The translations under genes and the position numbers were made by a program. DNA of 41,093 bases from Tropicimonas sp. IMCC6043 (GTDB lineage Bacteria; Pseudomonadota; Alphaproteobacteria; Rhodobacterales; Rhodobacteraceae), in assembly GCF_004146235.1 (NCBI RefSeq), contig NZ_SELO01000033.1, positions 1 through 41,093 of the forward strand. The letters are read 5' to 3'. This document shows, piece by piece, positions 24,684 to 32,688 of this stretch (its first letter is position 1; each line of letters opens with the position of its first letter). The notes beneath the pieces are model-generated. The model saw only the letters and a program-made list of their open reading frames with translations. It searched no databases and was not told the origin of the DNA.

Positions 24684-25868
24684 ATGGCAAAGGATGTTGT
24701 CATCCTGGACGGTGTGCGCACCGCAATCGGTACATTCGGCGGCTCGCTCGCCGGAACGCCCCCCACGGCCCTGGCAGCCGCAGTGGCCAGGGAGGCCCTG
24801 GCACGCTCGGAAGTCGATCCCGCGCAGATCGGCCATGCCGCCTTCGGACACGTGATCAATACCGAGCCACGTGACATGTATCTGAGCCGCGTCGCCGCGG
24901 TCGATGCCGGCATCCCGGAAGAGTGCCCGGCGCTGACCGTCAACCGGCTGTGCGGCTCGGGGGCCCAGGCCATCGTCTCGACCGCTCAGCATATCATGCT
25001 CGGCGATATCGACTTCGCCCTTGCCGGGGGCGCCGAGAGCATGTCCCGCTCGCCGCACAGCTCGCAGAGCGTCCGGACAGGCGTCAAGATGGGCGACTTT
25101 TCGATGACCGACATGATGATCGGCGCGCTGAGCGATCCGTTTGGCGTCGGCCACATGGGCGTGACGGCAGAAAACGTCGCCGCGGAACACCAGATCAGCC
25201 GCGAGGTGCAGGACGCCTTCGCCGTCGAGAGCCAGAAGCGCGCGGTCGCGGCGATCGAGGCAGGGCATTTCAAGAGCCAGATCCTGCCCATCGAGGTCAT
25301 GGTCAAGCGCCAGGCCGTCGCCTTCGACACCGATGAGCACCCCAAGGCCGGCACCACGATGGAGTCCCTGGCAAAGCTGCGCCCGGCCTTCAAGAAGGAC
25401 GGCACGGTGACAGCCGGCAATGCCTCTGGCATCAATGACGGGGCTGCGGCGCTGGTGCTGGCCTCGGCGGAGGCCGCCGAGAAGGCTGGGTTGAAACCGC
25501 GCGCACGCTTGCTCGGCTATGCCCATGCCGGCGTCCGCCACGAGGTCATGGGGCTGGGTCCGATCCCGGCCGTGGAAAACCTGCTGAAGAAAATCGGCAT
25601 GAGTGCCGATCAGTTCGACGTGATCGAAGCCAACGAGGCCTTTGCCGCGCAGGCCTGTGCGGTGAATGCCGGGCTAGGGCTGAACACCGACAAGGTGAAT
25701 CCCAACGGCGGCGCCATCGCGCTCGGCCATCCGATCGGCGCGAGCGGAGCGATCATTTCGGTCAAGGCGCTCTACGAACTGGAGCGGACCGGCGGGCAAT
25801 ACGGTCTTGTCACGATGTGCATCGGTGGCGGACAGGGCATCGCGCTGGCCTTCGAGCGCCTGAACTGA
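24684..25868 (+). CDS. phaA: Acetyl-CoA acetyltransferase (beta-ketothiolase)
   Basis: A 394-aa thiolase II that condenses two acetyl-CoA to acetoacetyl-CoA, feeding PhaB. The acylated cysteine lies in [11 protein letters not shown] (Cys90). The catalytic His is in GHPIGASGA (His349) and the second Cys in CIGGGQGIA (Cys379). [11 protein letters not shown] is the conserved NEAF motif. The ATG at 24684 follows AGAGGA; an ATG at 24669 in frame would add only MRGSI and lacks a ribosome site. It may accept longer 3-ketoacyl-CoAs, as BktB does. Confidence 0.95.
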   Translation: MAKDVVILDGVRTAIGTFGGSLAGTPPTALAAAVAREALARSEVDPAQIGHAAFGHVINTEPRDMYLSRVAAVDAGIPEECPALTVNRLCGSGAQAIVSTAQHIMLGDIDFALAGGAESMSRSPHSSQSVRTGVKMGDFSMTDMMIGALSDPFGVGHMGVTAENVAAEHQISREVQDAFAVESQKRAVAAIEAGHFKSQILPIEVMVKRQAVAFDTDEHPKAGTTMESLAKLRPAFKKDGTVTAGNASGINDGAAALVLASAEAAEKAGLKPRARLLGYAHAGVRHEVMGLGPIPAVENLLKKIGMSADQFDVIEANEAFAAQACAVNAGLGLNTDKVNPNGGAIALGHPIGASGAIISVKALYELERTGGQYGLVTMCIGGGQGIALAFERLN

Positions 25869-25879
25869 AACTGGTTCCT

Positions 25880-25897
25880 GGGGCGCTCCGGCGCCCC
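25880..25897 (+). other. Hairpin between phaA and phaC
   Basis: A 7-bp stem GGGGCGC/GCGCCCC around TCCG lies 12 bases after the phaA stop. Without a T tract it may only partly end transcription and so set the phaC level. Confidence 0.5.
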
Positions 25898-25948
25898 CTA
25901 CGCCCCAAGGCTCCGAGGCGCGCGGGGATGCAACAGGAGGAGATACGC

Positions 25949-27736
25949 ATGAGCACCGAAGATCGGACGCCGGACGCAGCCGAGATTGCCCAGACCGGAT
26001 TGCGCCTTATGCTCCTGACCCATCGCGCCCTCGTGGCCAGCGGCAAGATGCAAGCGCATTCCCTCGCAATGGCCACAGGGGCAGAATATGCACTGATGGA
26101 TTCGGTGTCATTGGCACAGTCCTATGGCAACGTCTGGGCAGAGTTGCTCCGCCATCCTCAAGAGCTCTGGTCGGCGCAGTTGAAGGCCGGAGCCGGCATC
26201 GCCCGGGCCTGGACCGCCCTGCTCACCGGGGCGGCAACGGTGGATGGTGACGGGCCCCACGACCGCCGGTTCAAGGACCGGAGCTGGTCGGAGGACCCGG
26301 CGTCGCGGATGTATCGCGACGTCTATCTCGCCTTCGAAGAGGCCGTCGGAGAGCTTTTGGACGATCTCGACCAGGAGTCGAAAGACAGCCTTCGGGTGAA
26401 GTTCTACACACGCCAGGCGCTCAGCGCCCTGTCGCCGGCGAACTTCCTGGCGACCAATGCCGGCGCCCGCAACGAGTTGATCAAAACCCACGGGGAAAGC
26501 CTTCTGCATGGTATCGAGAATCTGCTCGACGATCTGGAACACGGCGAGGGGCGGCTCGCAATCGCCACTAATGACAGATCGGCCTTCGAGGTCGGCAAGG
26601 ATCTGGCCACCACCGAGGGCGAGGTTGTCTTTCAGAACGAACTGATGCAGCTGATACAGTACCATCCGCGCACCGACCGGCAGCATGCCATCCCGTTTCT
26701 CTTCGTGCCGGCCTGGATCAACAAATTCTACATCCTCGACATGCAGCCGAAAAACAGCCTGATCCGCTACATGCTGGATCGGGGCCATTCGGTGTTCGTG
26801 ATCTCCTGGGTGAACCCGACCCGGGACCATGCCGACATGGATTTTGCCGATTACATGACGCTGGGCCCGCTTGCCGCACTCGACGCCATGCGCGATATCA
26901 CCAGGCAGGACAAGGCCAACGTGCTGGGCTTCTGCATCGGTGGCATCCTGGTCATCGCGATGCTCGCCTATCTGGCCGCAATGAGCGACGACCGCATCAA
27001 TTCCGCGACCACCCTGGCCACTTTGGTGGATTTCGAGGATGTGGGCGAGATCGGCGTCTTCGTCGATGACCATCTGCTGGACATGATGCGCGGGCACATG
27101 GCCGAAAAGGGCTATCTCGAAGCGCATAACCTGCAGGACATGTTCTCGATGCTGCGCGAGAACGACCTGATCTGGTCGTTCTACGAGGCCAATTACCTGC
27201 GAGGACACAAGCCGCGCCCCTTCGATCTTCTGTACTGGAACGCGGATTCGACGCGCCTGCCCGCGGCCATGCTGCTGTGGTATCTCGAGAAGGTCTATCT
27301 CGAGAACCGGTTGCGCCAGCCCGGCGGCCTGGAGTTGAACGGTGTCAGGATCGACATCTCCAAGATCACGACGCCCTGCTTCATCTTCGCCACCCATGAC
27401 GATCACATCGCACCCTGGAGGTCGATCTACCCGACAACCGGCCTTCTCGGCGGCGAGGTGGAATTCGTCCTCGGCGGCTCCGGCCATATCGCCGGGGTCA
27501 TCAACCCGCCCTCGCCCACGCACCAGAAATACGGCTACCGAACCTCGGCCAGCTATCCCGAAGACCCAGAAGAATTCCTCGCCAGGGCCACGCAGCACGA
27601 AGGCAGCTGGTGGCCGTATTGGGCCGAATGGATCGAGGCCAGCGACGGCCAGACGGTCGCCGCGCGCAAGCCGGCGAAACGCGGCAAGTACAAATCGATC
27701 GAACCGGCACCCGGAAGCTACGTGAGGAGCACATAG
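25949..27736 (+). CDS. phaC: Class I poly(3-hydroxyalkanoate) polymerase
   Basis: A 595-aa PHA synthase that polymerises (R)-3-hydroxyacyl-CoA on the granule surface. The N-terminal helical domain is followed by an alpha/beta-hydrolase core. The lipase-like box reads VLGFCIGG with the nucleophilic Cys at about 329. The general-base region reads ATHDDHIAPW (Asp) and GGSGHIAGVINPP (His). VPAWINKFYILDMQP, VFVISWVNP and the C-terminal GSWWPYWAEW are PhaC hallmarks, and the length matches class I single-subunit enzymes. AGGAGG precedes ATG 25949 by 8 bases; ATG 25928 is a weaker option. It is the last gene of the pha cluster. Confidence 0.96.
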   Translation: MSTEDRTPDAAEIAQTGLRLMLLTHRALVASGKMQAHSLAMATGAEYALMDSVSLAQSYGNVWAELLRHPQELWSAQLKAGAGIARAWTALLTGAATVDGDGPHDRRFKDRSWSEDPASRMYRDVYLAFEEAVGELLDDLDQESKDSLRVKFYTRQALSALSPANFLATNAGARNELIKTHGESLLHGIENLLDDLEHGEGRLAIATNDRSAFEVGKDLATTEGEVVFQNELMQLIQYHPRTDRQHAIPFLFVPAWINKFYILDMQPKNSLIRYMLDRGHSVFVISWVNPTRDHADMDFADYMTLGPLAALDAMRDITRQDKANVLGFCIGGILVIAMLAYLAAMSDDRINSATTLATLVDFEDVGEIGVFVDDHLLDMMRGHMAEKGYLEAHNLQDMFSMLRENDLIWSFYEANYLRGHKPRPFDLLYWNADSTRLPAAMLLWYLEKVYLENRLRQPGGLELNGVRIDISKITTPCFIFATHDDHIAPWRSIYPTTGLLGGEVEFVLGGSGHIAGVINPPSPTHQKYGYRTSASYPEDPEEFLARATQHEGSWWPYWAEWIEASDGQTVAARKPAKRGKYKSIEPAPGSYVRST

Positions 27737-28268
27737 GTCCGAGCGGTTGCGGTGCGAGCCACAGTGGCTATTGTATCGCGACGAGATGGGGGAACCCGCC
27801 GGTGGAGGGGCTGATGGACAAGGCTCTAAATCCAAAGTGCTCTTTTTCCAGCGGTTCATAGGGGCGGGCGTCCGCAGCAAATGGCTCGCCCTCCTTTCGG
27901 AATTCGGCATTGCCTAAGGTCGAAATATCGCGCGCGCAGCGAAGGTCCGGAAGGTCGGCATACTCGCCCTTCAAACCTGCGCGACTGTCGCCGGTGCATC
28001 AATGGCGCGCCAACGGAAGTGAACAGCGCTCAGCGGACGTTGCCCGAATACAGCACTTCGCAGGTGCAGCATCAGTTTTGAGTGCGTTAACGGCCCAAAG
28101 CCGCCTTCCGCCTGGGAGTTCGAATGCTGCGGTGCGGCCCGTCGAACCTGCCGTTCGCTGCATGTGCAAGACATCGAGCAGTATGAACTCACGGTCTGCG
28201 GGACGAAGCCGACTGTCGCGTCAATGTCATCTGGCTGTTGTTCGAAATTCGATCACCGGATCGAACGT
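27737..28268. other. 532-base intergenic region between convergent phaC and GFA genes
   Basis: No gene is supported: the open frames on both strands lack ribosome sites and give low-information, arginine- and serine-rich products. A small inverted repeat AGCCAC-A-GTGGCT lies about 25 bases after the phaC stop. No clear terminator with a T tract is seen. Confidence 0.5.
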
Positions 28269-28679
28269 TCAACGCGGGAGCCCGTCGATCCTTTCGATGG
28301 AGGTCGGGTCGTTGTCCCAGTTCGCGCGACTGGACCAGCAGATATGCGCGTTGGGGCGTATGTTGATCCGGCTATCAAGCGATCCCGCTGGCACGACAAG
28401 TAAGCCAAGGTCCACTTGAAAAACAGGGAGCGCGGAACCGCAATCTGCGCAAAAACTCCTCGTATGTCGTGACCCGGAGAGCCGGAATGTCTTGATATAT
28501 TTCTCTCCCGATACCCAGTTGATCATTGCCCTGGTCGAGAACAGGTTTGCCGAGTGGGCAGAGCCGCTGCCCTTGCGGCAGCGGGCGCAGTGGCAAAGGA
28601 AGAAGCTCTCGAACTCTCCCGATATGCAAAACGTCACAGCGCCACACAGGCACTGTCCGGTGGCCAGATTATCGTCCAT
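28269..28679 (-). CDS. GFA-domain protein (CENP-V/glutathione-dependent formaldehyde-activating type)
   Basis: A 136-aa zinc-binding protein of the GFA fold. The family cysteines are all present: CLCGAV near the N-terminus, CHCARCRKGSGS in the middle and CADCGSALP further on. FLCHCARCRK is the typical structural zinc knuckle. Proteins of this family include Gfa, but most have no assigned reaction. AGAGGGG lies 5-6 bases before the ATG. It stands alone, convergent with phaC and divergent from the sensor kinase gene. Confidence 0.9.
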   Translation of the reverse strand: MDDNLATGQCLCGAVTFCISGEFESFFLCHCARCRKGSGSAHSANLFSTRAMINWVSGEKYIKTFRLSGSRHTRSFCADCGSALPVFQVDLGLLVVPAGSLDSRINIRPNAHICWSSRANWDNDPTSIERIDGLPR

Positions 28680-29051
28680 TCACACCCCTCTCGACATGCA
28701 CGCACCTTGCCGCCAGTCGAATGCAATTTCATTGATCCCTCGTATCCGCGTGTAGGATCACGGTCAAACTGGGCTCTCTGCCGACCTCGGATGCGGCGCA
28801 GCATCGGGCATTCCTGGTGCAGCCCGGAACCTAGGGACGGCCCTTTGCCGACATCCATCAGCCGACCGTGATGCGGCGCCTGCATCCCGCATTGCTGACG
28901 TTCGCTGCGGGAGCAGGTCACCGATGATGTTGCCTCGACTGGTCTCTGTAGTCCTACGGATTTCAAACCCGCGCCAAAAGGTTAAGCTGTTCCCACGTCA
29001 TGATGCGCCAACCGCAGCGCTCGCATCGGGATCGGATATTTGGCAGAGGCA
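28680..29051. other. Divergent intergenic region between GFA gene and sensor kinase
   Basis: About 370 bases without a supported gene. The right part holds a CTGTAG-TC-CTACGG inverted repeat (28946-28959) that matches a site beside the response-regulator gene, suggesting autoregulation. No convincing -10/-35 pair was found. Confidence 0.5.
28946..28959. promoter_or_regulatory. CTACG-type inverted repeat upstream of kinase gene
   Basis: CTGTAG-TC-CTACGG differs in one half-site base from the perfect CCGTAG-TT-CTACGG at 31187-31200. It lies about 93 bases before the kinase ATG. The two related sites flank the kinase/regulator pair, consistent with binding by the encoded LuxR-type regulator. 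Confidence 0.5.
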
Positions 29052-30587
29052 ATGCAACACGTCAGAGACCTTTTGCCCCGCCCCCTAGCAAAGGGGATGG
29101 CTTGGCTTTTGCTATCCGGACTTGCCCTTGCGGCACTTGCTAGTGTCGAGCGCAGCGCGCGGCTGGGCGATCTGACGGCGGAGAGCGAGCGCCTTCACGC
29201 GGTCGCCTCGCAACGAGTCGACCAGCACGATGCGCATCTGACGGCCCTGTCGGCCATTGCGGTGGCCGGGGCGGAGCAGCGTCCGGACCTCTTCCGCGAA
29301 GTTGCCGGCGCGATCATGCGGTTCTACCCCCGGATCATCGGCGTCTCCCTCGTGCCGCTCGACGGGGAGGACGGCGTGCTGGAGATCGGGGTCCGCGAGG
29401 CCGATCTCCGGGAGCTCATCCGCGCGGCCGCCGACCGCTCGACCGGTGCCCCGGTGCTGGTACGCTATCCCTCCGACCGCCCGGCCTACCTGATCGTCAA
29501 ACGAAGCCCGAATTCGGAGGCGGCGCGTTACGGGCTCGCCCTCGTGATCGACGCTGCGGCGTTGCTTGACGGGGATTCCGACTATTGGACGCGGGCCGAG
29601 GCGACGCGCTGGCTGGCGCTTCCCGACGGCACAACGCTGATCGGTGTTGCCGGAGACTTCCACGCGCCGCAGTTTACCCGCGCCCTGTCGAGTGGCACGC
29701 AGCCGCTTGAACTGAAGACTGCGATCCGCATGACGGTTTCGGACATCCTGCCTCCGGGCCGGGTGGCCCTTGTCCTGGCCGTGATCGCATTTGGCGCCAT
29801 GGCGCTGCGCGTGATCGGTCGGCAACGCGCCAAGGTCCGCGCCGCGGAAGCGCGGGCTGAGTTGAGCGGTCTCGAGACCCGTCTCAGCCATGCGTCCCGG
29901 GTAAACGCGCTCGGCGAGATGGCCAGCGGCATGGCGCATGAACTGACCCAGCCTTTGACGGCGATCTTGGCGCAGGCGCAGGCGGCCCGGCACCTGGCCG
30001 CACGGGGCGACACGGACCGCGTCGCGGGGATTCTCGACGAGGTAGTCGGACAGACCCGGCGCGCAGGAGCTATCCTGGAGCGCCTGCGGACGTGGACGCG
30101 GCCGCGGGAACGCAATGCGGAACCCATCGATCTCAGAGACTGCATCCGCGTGGCGGAAACACTGCTCGCGGGACAGGCCCGGGAGATTGGTGCCCGCCTC
30201 ACCCTGACGCTGTCACCGAAGCCTCTGACGGTGGAGGGCGATCGTGTGGAACTGGAGCAGGTCCTGTTCAACCTTATACGAAACGCGCTCGACGCGGTCG
30301 CCGAGAGCGCGGGGGCGCGGGAGGTTGCGGTTGAGGCGTCGCTCGTCGGCGCGATGGCGGTGATCGACGTGAGCGACACCGGACCCGGCATTCGGCCGGA
30401 TGTGCGGGACCGGCTGTTTACCCCCTTCGTCACGACACGGGAGAGCGGAACGGGCCTCGGCCTGGCGCTCAGCCATCGCCTGGTCGAGAGAACTGGCGGC
30501 GATCTTACATTGGCCGAGGCCCGCGAGGGCGCACGGTTCAGGATCACCCTGCCGCTGGCCCGCACTGTCCGGGAGGCCGCGGAATGA
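29052..30587 (+). CDS. Membrane sensor histidine kinase with periplasmic domain
   Basis: A 511-aa kinase. A membrane segment at about residues 14-31 and a second near 238-257 enclose a periplasmic sensor domain of about 200 residues. The cytoplasmic part has a HisKA region with the phosphorylated His at about 296 (GEMASGMAHELTQPLTAILAQ), an N box (QVLFNLIRNALDAV) and G boxes (DTGPGIRPDVRDRLF, GTGLGLALSHRLVE). The HELTQPL form groups it with FixL/DctB-like kinases that pair with FixJ-type regulators. The start is uncertain: ATG 29052 has GAGG only 2 bases away, and TTG 29040 is in frame. Its stop overlaps the regulator start by four bases. Confidence 0.9.
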   Translation: MQHVRDLLPRPLAKGMAWLLLSGLALAALASVERSARLGDLTAESERLHAVASQRVDQHDAHLTALSAIAVAGAEQRPDLFREVAGAIMRFYPRIIGVSLVPLDGEDGVLEIGVREADLRELIRAAADRSTGAPVLVRYPSDRPAYLIVKRSPNSEAARYGLALVIDAAALLDGDSDYWTRAEATRWLALPDGTTLIGVAGDFHAPQFTRALSSGTQPLELKTAIRMTVSDILPPGRVALVLAVIAFGAMALRVIGRQRAKVRAAEARAELSGLETRLSHASRVNALGEMASGMAHELTQPLTAILAQAQAARHLAARGDTDRVAGILDEVVGQTRRAGAILERLRTWTRPRERNAEPIDLRDCIRVAETLLAGQAREIGARLTLTLSPKPLTVEGDRVELEQVLFNLIRNALDAVAESAGAREVAVEASLVGAMAVIDVSDTGPGIRPDVRDRLFTPFVTTRESGTGLGLALSHRLVERTGGDLTLAEAREGARFRITLPLARTVREAAE

Positions 30588-31192
30588 CGGCGCCGGTCTA
30601 TCTTGTCGACGACGATGCGGCGGTCCGGGATGCGCTCTCGCTGCTTCTCTCGACCGTGGGGATCGATGTCAGGACCTTCGCCGGTCCCGAGGACTTCCTG
30701 TCGGCTCTTCCGAAGCTTGATCCTGGCTGCCTGATCCTCGATATCCGGATGCCGGCAATCTCGGGGTTGAAGCTGCAGGAACGCCTGGCCGCAATCGGTG
30801 TCGCCTGGCCGACCGTCGTGATTTCCGGGCACGGCGATATCGAGGCCTGCCGAAAGGCGTTCCGCAACGGCGCCATCGACTTCCTGTCGAAACCGGTGGA
30901 CGAACAGGACCTCATCGACGCCATCCAGAAGGGACAGTCCGCGCTCGGCCGTGCCGCCGAAGCCGACGCCGAGCGTCGCGAGACGATGGCGCTCCTGGCC
31001 GGGCTGACGCCGCGAGAGCGGGAAGTGCTGTCGCTCGTGGCGCGCGGCTTCGCGACCCGCGACATCGCCGGGGCGCTCGACGTCTCGCCCCGGACGGTGG
31101 AAAGCCATCGCGCGGCCATCGGGGCCAAGCTCGGCACGACCTCGCCCGCCGAGATGACGCGTCTCTGGATCGAGGCCGAGAGCGCTCCGTAG
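30584..31192 (+). CDS. Two-component response regulator, FixJ/LuxR type
   Basis: A 202-aa regulator. The receiver domain has acidic VDDDAAVRD, phospho-acceptor Asp53 (CLILDIRMPAISG), the switch Ser (VVISGHGDIEACR) and Lys (DFLSKPVDE). A short linker leads to a LuxR helix-turn-helix (LTPREREVLSLVARGFATRDIAGALDVSPRTVESHRAAI). It overlaps the kinase gene by ATGA, so the pair is coupled. Likely targets are the CTACG-containing inverted repeats before the kinase gene and immediately downstream of this gene, in front of the HbpS-like gene. Confidence 0.95.
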   Translation: MTAPVYLVDDDAAVRDALSLLLSTVGIDVRTFAGPEDFLSALPKLDPGCLILDIRMPAISGLKLQERLAAIGVAWPTVVISGHGDIEACRKAFRNGAIDFLSKPVDEQDLIDAIQKGQSALGRAAEADAERRETMALLAGLTPREREVLSLVARGFATRDIAGALDVSPRTVESHRAAIGAKLGTTSPAEMTRLWIEAESAP

Positions 31193-31200
31193 TTCTACGG
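31187..31200. promoter_or_regulatory. Perfect CCGTAG-N2-CTACGG inverted repeat
   Basis: CCGTAGTTCTACGG is perfect in both half-sites and overlaps the stop codon of the regulator gene. It lies 83 bases before the HbpS-like start. The length and the N2 spacing are compatible with a LuxR-type dimer site. Confidence 0.55.
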
Positions 31201-31213
31201 AGGTGTCGGGCCG

Positions 31214-31250
31214 ACCTACGAATGGGGCAGGCCCCCGCAATAGCGTAGGT
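31214..31250. promoter_or_regulatory. Second pair of CTACG half-sites before HbpS-like gene
   Basis: ACCTACG (31214-31220) and CGTAGGT (31244-31250) form a 7-bp inverted repeat 23 bases apart. With the perfect site at 31187-31200, four CTACG half-sites occur within 62 bases upstream of the HbpS-like gene. A regulatory region for the HbpS/ankyrin genes is likely. Confidence 0.5.
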
Positions 31251-31282
31251 GTCTCCCTGTCACCCAAAAAAGGAGAACCGAC

Positions 31283-31765
31283 ATGCTCAGAACAACCGCT
31301 CTTCTCGCGGCACTCGCCGCCCCCGTGGCCGCCGCGGCGCAGGACCTGCCCACCAGCCCCTATCTGCCGCTTGCCTTGGCGAGCGACGCCGCGAATGCGG
31401 CCCTCGAGGCCTGTGCCGTTGAGGGTCACGACGTCAGCGTCGCGATCGTCGCCCGCGACGGCAACACAAAGGTGCTTCTGAAGGCCGACAATTCCGGCCC
31501 GCATACGGCGTCGAGCGCGACCGGAAAGGCCTTCACCTCGGCCGGTCTCGGTCGGGACACCGCCGGGCTTGCCGAATTTATCTCGGGCAACACGGCGAAC
31601 AACGGCCTTCGCGACATGGACGCGCGTCTCGTGATCCAGGCCGGTGGCCTGCCGATCCGGATCGGTGGCGCGCTCGTGGGCGGCATCGGCGTTGGCGGCG
31701 CACCGTCTGGTGCGATCGACGCGGATTGCGCCCGCGTGGGTCTCGACGCAATCGGCGCCGAGTAA
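31283..31765 (+). CDS. Secreted HbpS/GlcG-like (DUF336) protein
   Basis: A 160-aa protein with a signal peptide (MLRTTALLAALAAPVAAAAQ) and a HbpS/GlcG fold. The family pattern is visible in ALEACAVEGHDVSVAIVARDGNTKVLLKADNSGPHTASSATGKAFTSA and in the Gly-rich GLPIRIGGALVGGIGVGGAPSGAIDADCA. Streptomyces HbpS binds haem outside the cell and acts with the SenS-SenR two-component system. Other members are of unknown function. AAGGAGAA precedes the ATG. It follows the kinase/regulator pair and candidate operator sites, which suggests a sensor accessory or a target of the system. Confidence 0.9.
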   Translation: MLRTTALLAALAAPVAAAAQDLPTSPYLPLALASDAANAALEACAVEGHDVSVAIVARDGNTKVLLKADNSGPHTASSATGKAFTSAGLGRDTAGLAEFISGNTANNGLRDMDARLVIQAGGLPIRIGGALVGGIGVGGAPSGAIDADCARVGLDAIGAE

Positions 31766-31773
31766 AGCAAACG

Positions 31774-31798
31774 GGGTCCGCGCGCGAGGCGCGGACCC
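31774..31798 (+). other. Hairpin between HbpS-like and ankyrin genes
   Basis: A 10-bp stem GGGTCCGCGC/GCGCGGACCC with a 5-nt loop lies 8 bases after the HbpS stop. With no T tract, it may stabilise the upstream message or partly terminate before the ankyrin gene. Confidence 0.5.
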
Positions 31799-31830
31799 GT
31801 CCTCACGAACACCCCAAGAAAGGTAGACCC

Positions 31831-32505
31831 ATGCGCCGCTTTTCCCTGATTGCCCTTCTCATCGGCCTTGCCGGCCCGGTCGCGGCGCAAACCGCCCCGT
31901 CGACAAGCGAAATTGCGGCCTATGATGGTCTCTTCCGGGCCGCCCATGAGGGCGATGTCGCCGGGATCGAACGGCTGGTCGCGCAAGGTGCTGACGTCGA
32001 TGCCCGTGACTCCAGGGGCCGGACGCCTGTGCATGTGGCGGCCTTCGCCTCCGAGGACGAGGCTCTGCGCGCCCTGGCCGAGGCCGGTGCCGACATGAAC
32101 GCTCTCGAACACCGGGCCTACGACGTCGTTACCATCGCTGCTGTGGAGGACGATCCCGACCTGATGTCGCTCGCCATCGAGCTGGGCAACGATCCGGGCC
32201 TTGTAACCAGTCCCTACCTTGGAACCGCGCTGATCGCTGCGGCGCATCTCGGCCATGCCGAGGTGGTGCGGCGTCTGATCAATGCGGGCGCGCCGCTCGA
32301 TCACATTAACAACCTGCACTGGACGGCCGTCATGGAAGCCGTCGTGCTGGGGGACGGTGGCCCGGATCACCAGGCCGTTCTCGATGCACTTCTCTCCGCC
32401 GGGGCCGACCGCACCCTTGCCGATCGCGATGGCGTCACGCCACTTGAACATGCCGAGGCGCGTGGCTTCGCTGAAATGGCTGAGCGGCTCCGGAGAGAGG
32501 ATTGA
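31831..32505 (+). CDS. Secreted ankyrin-repeat protein
   Basis: A 224-aa protein with signal peptide MRRFSLIALLIGLAGPVAAQ and about five ankyrin repeats. Repeat cores are seen in LFRAAHEGDVAGIERLVAQGADVDARDSRGRTPVHVAA, TALIAAAHLGHAEVVRRLINAGAPLDHINNLHWTAVMEA and VLDALLSAGADRTLADRDGVTPLEHA. It should act in the periplasm as a protein-binding scaffold. Periplasmic ankyrin proteins such as AnkB of Pseudomonas aeruginosa support catalase function, so a redox-related role beside HbpS is plausible but inferred. AAAGG lies 7 bases before the ATG. It is probably co-transcribed with the HbpS-like gene. Confidence 0.9.
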   Translation: MRRFSLIALLIGLAGPVAAQTAPSTSEIAAYDGLFRAAHEGDVAGIERLVAQGADVDARDSRGRTPVHVAAFASEDEALRALAEAGADMNALEHRAYDVVTIAAVEDDPDLMSLAIELGNDPGLVTSPYLGTALIAAAHLGHAEVVRRLINAGAPLDHINNLHWTAVMEAVVLGDGGPDHQAVLDALLSAGADRTLADRDGVTPLEHAEARGFAEMAERLRRED

Positions 32506-32688
32506 CCTGCTCGCGTTATGGAAGCTGTCTTGGGCAGTTGATGCAACGGCCCAGAGCCGACATTCGTCGGTAACGTCGATGCCGAGGTGCTGCTGCCGCG
32601 AAACAGGCTTTGGAGAACTGTTACAGCATTTGCCCGTTTCGAGGCGCTGCAGAGAGGGACGGAACGGACGTCGAAGTTTTTTCGCTCC

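Noticed and set aside
26108-27910. Minus-strand open frame of 600 codons opposite phaC
   Set aside because: phaC is unambiguous and the antisense frame is compositional.
27935-27949. 15-base sequence CGCAGCGAAGGTCCG also present at 39451-39465
   Set aside because: One such exact match is expected by chance in 41 kb when both strands are compared; the flanks do not extend the identity.
29582-31504. Minus-strand open frame of 640 codons opposite the two-component genes
   Set aside because: Arginine- and serine-rich shadow without a ribosome site.
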